A stretch of 64,000 nucleotides of DNA, taken from positions 4,406,501 through 4,470,500 of the forward strand of contig NZ_CP046535.1 of the NCBI RefSeq assembly GCF_009739515.1, in the 5' to 3' direction. Made by a program: the position numbers and the translations under genes. Source of the stretch: Sphingomonas profundi. GTDB lineage: Bacteria; Pseudomonadota; Alphaproteobacteria; Sphingomonadales; Sphingomonadaceae. This document shows positions 44,400 to 53,193 of the stretch, in pieces; within the stretch, counting starts at the first letter, position 1; each line of letters starts with the position of its first letter. Below the pieces are notes generated by a model. The model worked only from the letters and a program-made list of their open reading frames with translations, had not been told where the DNA came from and did not search any database.

Positions 44400-45209
44400 T
44401 CAGCGGCCGGTGAATCGCGGCGGCCGCTTTTCGGTGAACGCTGCGGTCGCCTCCTTGTAATCGTCCGTCATGGAGGCGAGGATCTGGGTGCGGTTCTCTA
44501 GCTCGATCGCCGCGTCGTAGCTGCCGGCATCCAGATTGTCCCACATCAGGCGCTTTGTATGGGCCACGGCGAACGGGCTGTTCGCGAGCACCTGACGCGC
44601 GAGCGTGCAGGCCTCCACCAGCAATCCATCCTCCGCGACGAGACGGACGCAGAGACCGATACGTTCCGCCTCCGCCGCGTCCACCGCGCGACCCGTCAGC
44701 ATGATCTCGAACGCGCGGGAGGCGCCGATCAGCCGGGGAAGCAGGTAGCTGATCCCACTCTCCCCGGCGGACAGGCCGAGGCGCACCGCCCCGACCATAA
44801 AGCGGGCCGAGGGGGTGGCGATTCGCATGTCCGCCGCCAGCGCGATCGCAAGGCCGGCACCCACGCACGGGCCGTTTACCGCGGCGACCACCAACTGCGG
44901 CATGGCGCGCAGGCGCCGCCCCATCCCGGCGAACTGCTCCTGCCAGTGCAGCCGCTCGACGAGGCCGCTCGGGCCGGTGCGGTTGCGCGCGTCGGCCGCG
45001 GTCACATCCTGTCCGGAGCAGAAGCCGCGCCCTGCGCCGGTCAGGATCAGCGCGCGGATCGCGGGATCGGCGGCGATATCGTCCACTCGCCGGTTGAACA
45101 GCGCCACGCTTTCCCGACTGAAGGCGTTCAGCCGTGCCGGATTGTTCAGTCGCAGCACGGCGATGCCGGCTTCCGCCACCTCAACCTCGATCGTTTCGCC
45201 GCTACTCAT
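44400..45209 (-). CDS. Enoyl-CoA hydratase/isomerase
   Basis: A 269-residue crotonase-fold protein. CoA-binding and oxyanion-hole regions are ALILTGAGRGFCSGQDVTAA and VNGPCVGAGLAIALAADMRI. At the first catalytic position there is no Glu; the second has Glu in RLGLSAGESGISYLLPRLIG. The C-terminus KEATAAFTEKRPPRFTGR is typical. ATG 45209 has GAGGA upstream and the gene is divergent from the kinase at 45262. Single-acid crotonases are hydratases or isomerases of unusual enoyl-CoAs, consistent with a cyclic or branched substrate. Confidence 0.9.
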   Translation of the reverse strand: MSSGETIEVEVAEAGIAVLRLNNPARLNAFSRESVALFNRRVDDIAADPAIRALILTGAGRGFCSGQDVTAADARNRTGPSGLVERLHWQEQFAGMGRRLRAMPQLVVAAVNGPCVGAGLAIALAADMRIATPSARFMVGAVRLGLSAGESGISYLLPRLIGASRAFEIMLTGRAVDAAEAERIGLCVRLVAEDGLLVEACTLARQVLANSPFAVAHTKRLMWDNLDAGSYDAAIELENRTQILASMTDDYKEATAAFTEKRPPRFTGR

Positions 45210-45261
45210 CGCTCTCGTCCTCCCGTGATCGTCCACTCTATAAGTCCACCGGGCGAGCTGC

Positions 45262-46413
45262 TTGCCTGAGATCGGCCTCGTGCTTGGCTGTAGCCGCATG
45301 CCTGTAGTCGGTGATTGCCACGCCGCCCGACGGTGCCGAAACGGTGGCGGCCCGATCCGAGGAGTTGACGCCATCGCCACGAACCCGCCCGAGGTGGACC
45401 TTGCGACGCTGTCCGCCTGGATGGACATGCGCGGCCTCGAAACGGGGCCGATACGCAACGCATCGCTTTTAACCGGCGGCACCCAGAACATCCTGATGCG
45501 TTTCTCGCGTGGCGGACGAACCTTCGTCCTGCGGCGGCCGCCGGCCAATCCGCGCCCGCAGAGCAATCGCATCATGGAGCGAGAAATACGCCTGCTGGAG
45601 GCGCTGTCCGCCACCGATGTACCGCACCCGGCGCTGATCGCCGCGTGCACCGACACGGCGGTGCTGGGCGCGACATTCTACCTGATGGAGCCGGTCGACG
45701 GGTTCAATCCAACCGTGTCGATGCCTGCGCCGGCAAGCGAGGACGCCGCCCTGCGGCACCGTATGGGGATCGGCATCGCCGACGGCCTGGCCTCGCTCGC
45801 CATGGTGGATCCCGAGGCGGTGGGGCTGGACGATTTCGGGAAACCCGACGGCTTTCTCGCCCGGCAGGTTGGCCGCTGGGCGGGCGAACTGGACGGCTAT
45901 GCGCGGTTCGAGGGTTGGGACGGGCCGCAGTCGCTCGGCGACGTCGCCGCGGTCGGCCGCTGGCTGGACGGGCGCCTGCCGCAGGAGATGCGGCCCGGGA
46001 TCATCCACGGCGACTATCATGTCGGCAACATGATCTATGGCGACGACGGCGCGCTGCTGGCGATCGTGGACTGGGAGATGGCGACGCTGGGTGATCCCCT
46101 GGTCGATCTCGGCAGGCTGCTGGTGAGTTGGCCGGACGACCGCGGCGCGCTGCCTTTCACGATGCGGGTGGCGCCGCTGGACGGCTTTCCGACGCGTGCG
46201 GAAATGATCGCCCGCTACGCGGCGCGTACCGGGCGCGACATGGCCGACCTGCCCTGGTTCGAGGTGCTTGCCTGCTACAAGCTGGGCATCATCCTGGAGG
46301 GCACGCATGCCCGGTCGCAGGCCGGCCTGTCGGACGCGGCGACTGGGCGGCGGCTGCACGCCTCCGCCGTCGCCCTGCTCAATGAGGCGCGACGGATCAT
46401 CGACAATAGCTGA
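45262..46413 (+). CDS. APH-type kinase paired with acyl-CoA dehydrogenase
   Basis: Up to 383 residues; the conserved part starts around LATLSAWMDMRGLETGPIRN, so GTG 45394 or a nearby codon may be the true start rather than ATG 45262. Kinase motifs are intact: SLLTGGTQNILMRFSRGGRT then FVLRRPP in the N-lobe, IIHGDYHVGNMIYGDDGALL and AIVDWEMATLGDPLVDLGRL. This is the ACAD10/ACAD11-type APH domain. The following gene, 21 bases on, encodes the matching dehydrogenase. I infer phosphorylation of a hydroxyacyl-CoA that the dehydrogenase partner then processes. Confidence 0.88.
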   Translation: MPEIGLVLGCSRMPVVGDCHAARRCRNGGGPIRGVDAIATNPPEVDLATLSAWMDMRGLETGPIRNASLLTGGTQNILMRFSRGGRTFVLRRPPANPRPQSNRIMEREIRLLEALSATDVPHPALIAACTDTAVLGATFYLMEPVDGFNPTVSMPAPASEDAALRHRMGIGIADGLASLAMVDPEAVGLDDFGKPDGFLARQVGRWAGELDGYARFEGWDGPQSLGDVAAVGRWLDGRLPQEMRPGIIHGDYHVGNMIYGDDGALLAIVDWEMATLGDPLVDLGRLLVSWPDDRGALPFTMRVAPLDGFPTRAEMIARYAARTGRDMADLPWFEVLACYKLGIILEGTHARSQAGLSDAATGRRLHASAVALLNEARRIIDNS

Positions 46414-46434
46414 CGGCCAGAGCGGGAACAGATT

Positions 46435-47661
46435 ATGGATTTCGAACTCTCCGAGCGCCAACGCGAGATGCAGGGGCGCGTGCGGGCATTCATGGCCGAT
46501 CACGTCATCCCAGCCGTGCCGGCCTACGTGGCCGAACTGACGGCCGAGCGGTGGCGGCAGCCCGCCACCTTGCAGGCACTGAAGCAGAAGGCGCGCGCGG
46601 CGGGGCTGTGGAACCTGTTCCTGCCGCCTTCGCCCGAGCACGATCATGGCCCCTATCGCGGTGCCGGCTTCTCCAACCTCGATTATGCTGTGCTCGCCGA
46701 GGAGATGGGACGGGTGACGTGGGCGTCGGAGGTGTTCAACTGTTCCGCCCCCGATACCGGCAACATGGAGGTGCTGCATCGCTACGGCACGCGGGAGCAG
46801 CAGGATCGCTGGCTGAAGCCCCTGCTGGATGGCGAGATCCGCTCGGCCTTCGCCATGACCGAGCCGGACGTCGCCTCCTCCGATGCGACGAACATGCGCA
46901 CCACGATAGTGCGCGACGGCGACGACTATGTCGTCAACGGCCGCAAATGGTGGATCTCGGGCGTCGGCGATCCGCATTGCCGGATCATCATCCTGATGGG
47001 ACGCACGAACCCCGATGCGCCGCGCCATCAGCAGATGTCGCAGGTGCTGATCCCGATCGACACGCCCGGCATCACGATCGGCCGGATGCTGACGAATTTC
47101 GGCTATGACGATGCGCCGCACGGCCATTTCGAACTGGCGCTGGACGACGTGCGCGTGCCTGCCGCCAATATGCTGCTGGGGGAGGGGCGCGGTTTCGAGA
47201 TTTCGCAGGGGCGGCTCGGGCCGGGGCGCATCCATCACTGCATGCGCATCATCGGCATGGCGGAGGTCGCGCTGGAGAAGATGGTGCGCCGCCTGATGGA
47301 GCGTTCCACCTTCGGCCGGCCGCTGATCCAGCAGAGCGTGTGGGAGCAGCGCATCGCCGAGGCGCGCATAGACATCGAGATGGCGCGGCTGCTGACGCTG
47401 AAGGCGGCGGACATGATGGACAAGGTGGGCAACAAGGTGGCTCGGCTGGAGATCGGGATGATCAAGGTGGCGGCGCCGCGGATGGCGCTGCGGATCATCG
47501 ACAACGCGATCCAGGCGTTCGGCGCGGGCGGACTGGACAGCGACGCCGGCACGGCGGCGCTGTTCGCGCGCGTGCGTGCGCTGCGGATCGCGGACGGGCC
47601 GGACGAGGTGCACGCGCGGACGATCGCCCGGCTAGAACGGCAGCGTTACGAGACCGCTTGA
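46435..47661 (+). CDS. Acyl-CoA dehydrogenase, ACAD11-like
   Basis: A 408-residue acyl-CoA dehydrogenase. Motifs: [80 protein letters not shown] and the C-terminal [20 protein letters not shown]. The [12 protein letters not shown] and ADGPDEVH elements are those of the ACAD10/ACAD11 group, in which an APH kinase domain is fused to the dehydrogenase; here the two parts are separate neighbouring genes. It acts in the cytosol on a CoA ester with FAD. A 163-base gap then leads to receptor 2. Confidence 0.93.
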   Translation: MDFELSERQREMQGRVRAFMADHVIPAVPAYVAELTAERWRQPATLQALKQKARAAGLWNLFLPPSPEHDHGPYRGAGFSNLDYAVLAEEMGRVTWASEVFNCSAPDTGNMEVLHRYGTREQQDRWLKPLLDGEIRSAFAMTEPDVASSDATNMRTTIVRDGDDYVVNGRKWWISGVGDPHCRIIILMGRTNPDAPRHQQMSQVLIPIDTPGITIGRMLTNFGYDDAPHGHFELALDDVRVPAANMLLGEGRGFEISQGRLGPGRIHHCMRIIGMAEVALEKMVRRLMERSTFGRPLIQQSVWEQRIAEARIDIEMARLLTLKAADMMDKVGNKVARLEIGMIKVAAPRMALRIIDNAIQAFGAGGLDSDAGTAALFARVRALRIADGPDEVHARTIARLERQRYETA

Positions 47662-47824
47662 CTCAGCCGCGTGTCACCCATTCGGCACAGTAACGTTTGA
47701 ACGGGATCGGATGCTCGCGCGGTCAAGCCGACGTTCCCCAATGGTCAAAAAGCGACGACCTTAAGCTGTTAGAGAAGCGCGGCGAGCCGAGAGGCTGACG
47801 GGATCCTAAAATAAGGGGAGGCAC

Positions 47825-50320
47825 ATGAAGAACTCAACCAAGGTCTGGAGCGCACGGCTGTTCGCTGCCGGCGTGTCGCTGGCGAGCATGACGACGGCCG
47901 CTATGGCGCAGACTACGCCCGCGCCCGAGACACCCACGCCGCCCGTAACGAGCGGCGCGGAAAATGAAGAGAACGGAGAGATACTCGTCACGGCAAGGCG
48001 GCGCGACGAAACCTCGATCGCGGTGCCGGTGTCGCTCACCGCCGTCGGCGCCGCCGAGTTGCAGCGCCGGGCGATCAACACGATCGACGGGCTGGCACGC
48101 GCGGTGCCCTCGCTGATCGTCGGCGAAGGCGGCGGTACGGTGCAGGGAGGCATTATCGCCATCCGCGGCATCGCCGGATCGGATTCGAACCCGTTCGGCG
48201 ATCAGGCGGTGTCGTTCAACATCGATGGTGTTCAGGTCGCCCGCGCCACTGTGCGCCGCCTGAGCGAGATGGATATCTCGCAGGTGGAAGTGCTGAAGGG
48301 ACCGCAGGCGCTGTTCTTCGGCAAGAACAGCCCGGCGGGCATCATCTCGGTGCGCACGGCCGATCCGACGTCGACGCTGCAGGCGAAGCTTTCCACCGGT
48401 TACGAGTTCAAGGGCGACGAGGTGCGGAGCGAAGGCTATATCTCCGGCCCGCTCACCGATACGCTCGGGTTCCGCATTGCCGGCTACTTCTCGGACATCA
48501 AGGGCTATCTGAAGAACGTCGCGCCGGACAGTGGCGTCGGCATCTTCGGCGACCCCGACAGCCGCACGCCGAACGCGACCGAATATGCCGTGCGCGGCAC
48601 GCTGAAGTGGGCGCCCAACGACCAGTTCGACGCGCGCCTGAAACTGACATACAACCACATCAAGGGCACCGCCTCGACCGCGCAGAACGAGATCGTCAAC
48701 TGCCCGCTCGGCGTGTCGCAGGGCAACGGGCCGCTGGAAGATTGCAAGGCGAACGGCACGGTGGCACTCGGTCAGCTCGGCCCGAATTTCGGCACGGTGG
48801 ATGCGCGCTTCGGCGACGGTCAGACCTTCCTGCGGCAGCATCAGGTGCTGGGCGGGCTCGAACTCAACTATCATCTGAACGACAGCCTCACCTTGTCGTC
48901 CGTCACCGGCTATTATGACGTGACGCTGCGCAATCGCGGCAACTTCACCTCCAATTATCTCGATACTGGTGTGCTGCCGCGCCAAATCCTCGCCAGCTTC
49001 AACTTCCTCGACATTCGCGAGATCACCGAGGAACTGCGGCTCGCCAGCAACTTCGACGGCCCGGTCAATTTCCTGGCGGGCGGGCTTATCCAGGATTCGC
49101 ATGCGGTGAACGGTTCCGTGACCTTCCGCAACGCGAACAATCCGGGTCAGCGCAACCCGACGACCGGCGGCTTCGTCAACTACATCAACAACTACCGGCT
49201 GGTGCAGAACGGCCTGGCCTACTCGGTGTTCGGCCAGATGCAGGTGACGTTCCTGGAGCATTTCGAGCTTTCGGTCGGCGGCCGCTACTCGTACGAGCGC
49301 AAGAAGCTTCCGGTATTCACCACCGCCGGTAACGGTGGCGTGACGCAGACCCCGGGCAGGCTGGTCGAGATCGACGGCATCGATCGCTCGATCAGCTTCA
49401 ACAACCTGTCGCCGGAAGCAACGCTTACCTACCGGCCCACCCAGAACCTGACGGTGTATGGCGCGTACAAGGAAGGCTTCCTCTCGGGCGGCTATAATTC
49501 CGTGGCGCCGGCGGTCACGACGGCGGCACCGCTCGCCACCGGCCGCTTCGCGACGCTGCAGAACCCGATCTACAACCAGCAGCTGATCAAGGGCTATGAA
49601 GGCGGTATCAAGGCGTCCCTGCTCGATGGCGCGCTGCGCACCAATCTTTCCGCCTATAATTACAAGACGACGGGCCTGCAGGTCTCGGTCACGATCCAGG
49701 GCACGCAGCAGGAGCTACGCAACGCTGGTTCGGTACGCACGAAGGGTGTCGAGTTCGACTTCACCTATCGCACGCCGCTGGAAGGCCTGACGCTCAACGG
49801 TGCGGTGAATTACAATAAGGGCGAGTATCTCGATTATCAGGCAAGCTGCTACCGGGGCGAATCGTCCAGCCGCTGCTTCACGCAACTCAACCGGGTGACG
49901 GGGCAGAATGCCCTGCTGCAGGATCTGAGCGGCACCCAGCTCGTCCGCGCGCCTGAGTGGACCGGCAATCTGGGCTTCAACTACGAGATGCCGATCGGTG
50001 CGCTGAAGCTCGGCCTTTCCGGAAATGCGAGCCACAGCGACGGCTATTTCAGCGACACGGTCTCGGCGCCGGGCGGCTTCCAGAAGGGCTATGAACTCTA
50101 CGACGCCTCGATCCGCCTGAGCACGGAAGACGACAAGTGGGAGCTGGCGCTGATCGGGCGCAATCTCGGCAACACCTATTATTTCGTGCGCTCGACCGAC
50201 GTTCCGTTCACCGGATCGGCCCCCGGCGCGGCTGCCGTCGGCACGCTGGGCGACACCGCCGCCCCGGTAAGCCGCGGGCGAGAGACCATGCTGCGCCTGT
50301 CCTACCGCTTCGGCGGCTGA
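47825..50320 (+). CDS. TonB-dependent outer-membrane receptor 2
   Basis: An 831-residue TonB receptor. A signal peptide ends near AAMAQT; GEILVTARRR about residue 53 is a likely TonB box; the plug contains FNIDGVQVARATVRRLSEMD and EVLKGPQALFFGKNSPAG; the barrel ends RGRETMLRLSYRFGG. The order and wording of plug and barrel motifs match receptor 1 closely (for example FGDQAV, GFLSGGYNS versus GFLSGGFNA, and NLGNTYYFVRSTDVPF versus NLTNTYYFQRSADVPF), so they are paralogues. GGGGAGG lies before the ATG. It probably has its own promoter in the 47662-47824 gap. Confidence 0.93.
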   Translation: MKNSTKVWSARLFAAGVSLASMTTAAMAQTTPAPETPTPPVTSGAENEENGEILVTARRRDETSIAVPVSLTAVGAAELQRRAINTIDGLARAVPSLIVGEGGGTVQGGIIAIRGIAGSDSNPFGDQAVSFNIDGVQVARATVRRLSEMDISQVEVLKGPQALFFGKNSPAGIISVRTADPTSTLQAKLSTGYEFKGDEVRSEGYISGPLTDTLGFRIAGYFSDIKGYLKNVAPDSGVGIFGDPDSRTPNATEYAVRGTLKWAPNDQFDARLKLTYNHIKGTASTAQNEIVNCPLGVSQGNGPLEDCKANGTVALGQLGPNFGTVDARFGDGQTFLRQHQVLGGLELNYHLNDSLTLSSVTGYYDVTLRNRGNFTSNYLDTGVLPRQILASFNFLDIREITEELRLASNFDGPVNFLAGGLIQDSHAVNGSVTFRNANNPGQRNPTTGGFVNYINNYRLVQNGLAYSVFGQMQVTFLEHFELSVGGRYSYERKKLPVFTTAGNGGVTQTPGRLVEIDGIDRSISFNNLSPEATLTYRPTQNLTVYGAYKEGFLSGGYNSVAPAVTTAAPLATGRFATLQNPIYNQQLIKGYEGGIKASLLDGALRTNLSAYNYKTTGLQVSVTIQGTQQELRNAGSVRTKGVEFDFTYRTPLEGLTLNGAVNYNKGEYLDYQASCYRGESSSRCFTQLNRVTGQNALLQDLSGTQLVRAPEWTGNLGFNYEMPIGALKLGLSGNASHSDGYFSDTVSAPGGFQKGYELYDASIRLSTEDDKWELALIGRNLGNTYYFVRSTDVPFTGSAPGAAAVGTLGDTAAPVSRGRETMLRLSYRFGG

Positions 50321-50334
50321 GCGGATGGGATCGC

Positions 50335-50368
50335 GGGTGGATCGGGCGTTCAGACGCGCGATCCGCCC
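50335..50368 (+). terminator. Strong hairpin after receptor 2
   Basis: The 15-base arm 50335-50349 pairs with 50354-50368 at 13 positions plus a G-T wobble, leaving one mismatch, around a TCAG loop. It begins 15 bases after the receptor 2 stop and is followed by CCCTTTCGG rather than a full T-run. It most likely ends the kinase-dehydrogenase-receptor transcription unit. Confidence 0.65.
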
Positions 50369-50400
50369 GCCCTTTCGGGAACAGAGCGGGAGGCGCGCGG

Positions 50401-50444
50401 ACGATAACCCTCTACCACGCACCGACGACCGCTCTTTCCGCATG
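50401..50444 (+). pseudogene. GST 5' fragment (about 15 codons)
   Basis: Reading from ACG 50401 gives TITLYHAPTT and, after loss of one base near 50429, RSFRM; together this matches the first 15 residues of the GST at 7052 (MITLYHAATTRSFRI) at 12 positions. The start codon is ACG instead of ATG, and homology stops right after. It is the leftover 5' end of a second GST gene downstream of receptor 2, as the intact GST is downstream of receptor 1. The 214-base gap 50321-50534 otherwise holds only the hairpin. Confidence 0.6.
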
Positions 50445-50534
50445 CCGATAAGCGCGAAGCGTTGGCTCGCATGCGGACGGTGGAGACGGGATCTGAGCGT
50501 CCGCAGCACCGAAGCGAACCTTCAGGATGTGCGT

Positions 50535-51284
50535 TCAGAGGCTGCGGCCGCCGTCGACGATCAGCGTCTGGCCGGTGGTATAGGCGGCCAGCGGCGAGAC
50601 CAGGTAGAGCGCCGTGCGGGCGACATCCTCCGGCAGCCCCAGCCGGCCGAGCGATATCGTGGCGAGCGCGGCCTGCAGGCGATCGGGATGCTCGGTCGTC
50701 ACCGCCGTCATCTTGGTCGCGATCATGCCCGGCGCAATGCCGTTTACGCGCACGCCCTCGCGCGCCCACGCATCGCCGAGCGTGCGGGTGAGGCCGACGA
50801 CGCCCGCCTTCGACGCCGCGTAAGCGGGATTGCCGACGACGGACTTGTAGGCGCCGATGGAGCTGATGACGACGATCGAACCGGCGCTCGCCTTCAGCAG
50901 CTGATGAAATTTAACCGCGCAGTGCATCACGCTGTTGAGGTTGATGTCGATCACCCGCCGGAAGGTCTCGATCTCATATTCCCTGCGACGGTAGACGACG
51001 GCGCCCTGCGCAAGAACGAGAATGTCGAGTGTGTCGAAAGCCGGCTGCCATGTCTCGATCGCCGCCGCATCGGCGACATCCAGCTGCGTATAATCGAGAC
51101 CGGTGAGATCGGATCCGGCCTCGCCGGCATAGTTGGCGGCGGCAGGGCGGGTGCCGCACACGTGGACAGTGCAGCCCTGCGCCCGGAACAGTTGGGCGAT
51201 GCCGTTGCCGATCCCGCTGGATCCGCCGACCACCAGCGCCGTCTTGCCGTCGAGCCGCAGCATGGGTTCGGTCACGCCTGTCAT
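50535..51284 (-). CDS. SDR family oxidoreductase
   Basis: A 249-residue classical SDR with VVGGSSGIGNGIAQLFRAQG, an active-site serine in IVVISSIGAYKS and the catalytic YAASK, followed by REGVRVNGIAPGMI and IVDGGRSL at the C-terminus. Its ATG overlaps the stop of the Gfo/Idh gene (ATGA), so the two are co-translated. It is the last gene of the five-gene minus-strand run beginning at 55963. It probably oxidises or reduces a ring hydroxyl; substrate not known. Confidence 0.92.
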   Translation of the reverse strand: MTGVTEPMLRLDGKTALVVGGSSGIGNGIAQLFRAQGCTVHVCGTRPAAANYAGEAGSDLTGLDYTQLDVADAAAIETWQPAFDTLDILVLAQGAVVYRRREYEIETFRRVIDINLNSVMHCAVKFHQLLKASAGSIVVISSIGAYKSVVGNPAYAASKAGVVGLTRTLGDAWAREGVRVNGIAPGMIATKMTAVTTEHPDRLQAALATISLGRLGLPEDVARTALYLVSPLAAYTTGQTLIVDGGRSL

Positions 51285-52381
51285 GCAGCGATCCTCGCGC
51301 CGGTGCGCGCCGCGCGCTCGATCGCGTCAAGCAGGCGATGGGTCTCCACCGCTTCGGCGAAGCCCGGCGTCTCGTGCGTGCCATCGCGGATGTCCCGCGC
51401 GAGCCGGGCATAGACCTGCGCGACGTTGACGGCGGGCCCTGCCAGATCTGCCGGCACCCAGCGGCTGGCGGCATCGATGGCGATCGGCTTGAGGTCGCGG
51501 TCGCCACCGCGCGCGCCGGTCAGCGTCAGGTCCAGGATCTGGGCGTGGCCGCCGGCAGCGGTAAGGCGCAGATCGCCCTTCGTGCCCTGGATCTCCCACA
51601 GCAGGCCGGTGCCGCGCGGCATGCCGCCACGATAGTGGATCGCGGCGATCGCCCCGCGTTGCAGAACGCCCGAAACGGCGATCTGGTCGTCCGCCGTCTT
51701 CACCAGCGTCTCGCCCGTCTCGACGCGCGTCACCTCGGGTTGCCGGATCGCCATGGTGGCCGACAGCGATGCAAAATCGCCGAGCACGTGGCGCAGCGCG
51801 TCGATCGTGTGGCCGAACGGGATCGCCAGCATCGTCGCGCCGTGCGAAGCGTCGATGATATAGGCGTTCGGCCGGTCGATCGTATCGCCCCACTGCATCC
51901 CCGATCCGATCAGCGTGGTCGACAGCACCTCGCCGACATAGCCATCGGCGATCAGCGCCTTTGCCTGTCGCACCGGCGGCGCCAGCCGGGCCTGAAGCCC
52001 GATTGCCGCATGCACGCCAGCGGCGGCGGCTTCGGCCGCCATCGCTTCGGCCTCGGTAAGACCGTTGCCCAGCGGCCATTCGCAATAGACATGCTTGCCG
52101 GCGGCGAGTGCTGCCGAGACCAGCACGCGGTGGTGCGGCACCTTCACCGTCACGGCGACCACATCCACGCGCGGATCGCGCGTCAGCGCGACGGCGTCGT
52201 CGAACGCGGCGTCCATGCTCAGCCCGATGTCGCGCGCGGCGGCCTCGGCCGTCTCTCGCCGCGTGGTGGCGACGGCGACGACCTCGTAATCGGGCAGCGC
52301 GCGGAGGGCCGGCACATGCGCCACCGCCGCCCAGCTGCGTCCCACTTCATAGCCGATGATGCCGACGCCGATCGTCTTCAC
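51281..52381 (-). CDS. Gfo/Idh/MocA-family oxidoreductase
   Basis: A 366-residue NAD(P)-dependent dehydrogenase: an N-terminal Rossmann domain (TIGVGIIGYEVGRSWAAVAH, VVAVATTRRETAEAAARDIG) with the family's lysine motif GKHVYCEWPLGN, and a C-terminal beta-sheet domain (AAIGLQARLAPPVRQAKALI). The EKP of the common motif is CEWP here. Galactose 1-dehydrogenase-like or cyclic ketone/alcohol dehydrogenase activity is possible. It is in an operon with SDRs and an ene-reductase, 10 bases downstream of the next SDR. Confidence 0.9.
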   Translation of the reverse strand: MKTIGVGIIGYEVGRSWAAVAHVPALRALPDYEVVAVATTRRETAEAAARDIGLSMDAAFDDAVALTRDPRVDVVAVTVKVPHHRVLVSAALAAGKHVYCEWPLGNGLTEAEAMAAEAAAAGVHAAIGLQARLAPPVRQAKALIADGYVGEVLSTTLIGSGMQWGDTIDRPNAYIIDASHGATMLAIPFGHTIDALRHVLGDFASLSATMAIRQPEVTRVETGETLVKTADDQIAVSGVLQRGAIAAIHYRGGMPRGTGLLWEIQGTKGDLRLTAAGGHAQILDLTLTGARGGDRDLKPIAIDAASRWVPADLAGPAVNVAQVYARLARDIRDGTHETPGFAEAVETHRLLDAIERAARTGARIAA

Positions 52382-52391
52382 GCGATACTCC

Positions 52392-53180
52392 TCATGCGCC
52401 GCTCGTCGGGTCCACCCCGGCGAGGGCCGGCCGTTCCCCGGTGGTAGGGAAGCGGGTCAGCTGGTTGCCGCCGCTGACGTGCAGGTTCAGCCCGGTGACG
52501 AAGGACGGCCCGGCCAGCCACAGCGCGGCGTCGGCGAAGTCGGCCGTGCCGCCGATGCGGGCGAGCGGCACCTCGCCGGCCCAGCTGGCCTCCATCCCCT
52601 CGACCGCCCAGAGCGCGCTCGACATCTCGGAGCGGATCGCCCCCGGCAGGATGGAGTTCACCTTGATGCCGCGCGCGCCATATTCGATCGCCGCATAGCG
52701 CACCAGGCAGTCCGCCGCCGCCTTCGCGCAGGCATAGCCGAACACATGTTCCAGCGGGTGCGTGGCCGCCATCGACGAGAACAGGACGATCGAGCCGCCC
52801 TGCGCCATGGCGGCGGCCATGTGCTTCACGAAGAAGATGTTGCCGTAATAGTTGACCTCCGTTGAGCGGACGATCTCGGCGTGGGGCGTGTTTGCGATGG
52901 TGCCGCCCATCGGCACGCCCGCCGCGTTCACCGCGATATCCAACCGGCCGTAAGCCTCCAGCGCCTTCGCCGCGAGTGCGGCGATGTCGTCCTCGCTGGC
53001 CAGATCGCAGCGCTGGGCGGTGCCGCCGATGCGTTCGGCCAGCACGTGCAACGGCGCCTGCCGCCGGGCGCCGACCAGCACATGCGCACCTTCCCGCGCG
53101 AAACGCTCGGCGATGGCCCAGCCGGTGCCTTCCTCGGCCGATGCGCCGAGCACGACGGCGACCTTGTTCTCAAGCTGCAT
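52392..53180 (-). CDS. SDR family oxidoreductase
   Basis: A 262-residue SDR. The cofactor motif is unusual, GASAEEGTGWAIAERF, with two extra acidic residues within the Gly-rich loop; the active site has VLFSSMAATHPLEHVFGY then ACAK for YxxxK, and IKVNSILPGAI follows. The acidic loop suggests NAD preference or a divergent subfamily. It is 13 bases downstream of the ene-reductase gene and 10 upstream of Gfo/Idh. The C-terminal tail after SGGNQLTRFPTTGE is longer than usual. Substrate unknown. Confidence 0.9.
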   Translation of the reverse strand: MQLENKVAVVLGASAEEGTGWAIAERFAREGAHVLVGARRQAPLHVLAERIGGTAQRCDLASEDDIAALAAKALEAYGRLDIAVNAAGVPMGGTIANTPHAEIVRSTEVNYYGNIFFVKHMAAAMAQGGSIVLFSSMAATHPLEHVFGYACAKAAADCLVRYAAIEYGARGIKVNSILPGAIRSEMSSALWAVEGMEASWAGEVPLARIGGTADFADAALWLAGPSFVTGLNLHVSGGNQLTRFPTTGERPALAGVDPTSGA

Positions 53181-53193
53181 GGCAATGTTCCTG

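Noticed and set aside
45469-47613. A 714-codon minus-strand open frame opposite the kinase and dehydrogenase genes
   Set aside because: It spans two genes with clear motifs on the plus strand and has no recognisable domain or start signal.
47692-47697. AACGTT upstream of receptor 2, also in the palindrome upstream of receptor 1
   Set aside because: A six-base match between two promoter regions is too weak to call a shared operator.
47834-49261. A 475-codon minus-strand frame inside receptor 2
   Set aside because: Same situation as receptor 1: antisense of a well-supported gene with no domain of its own.
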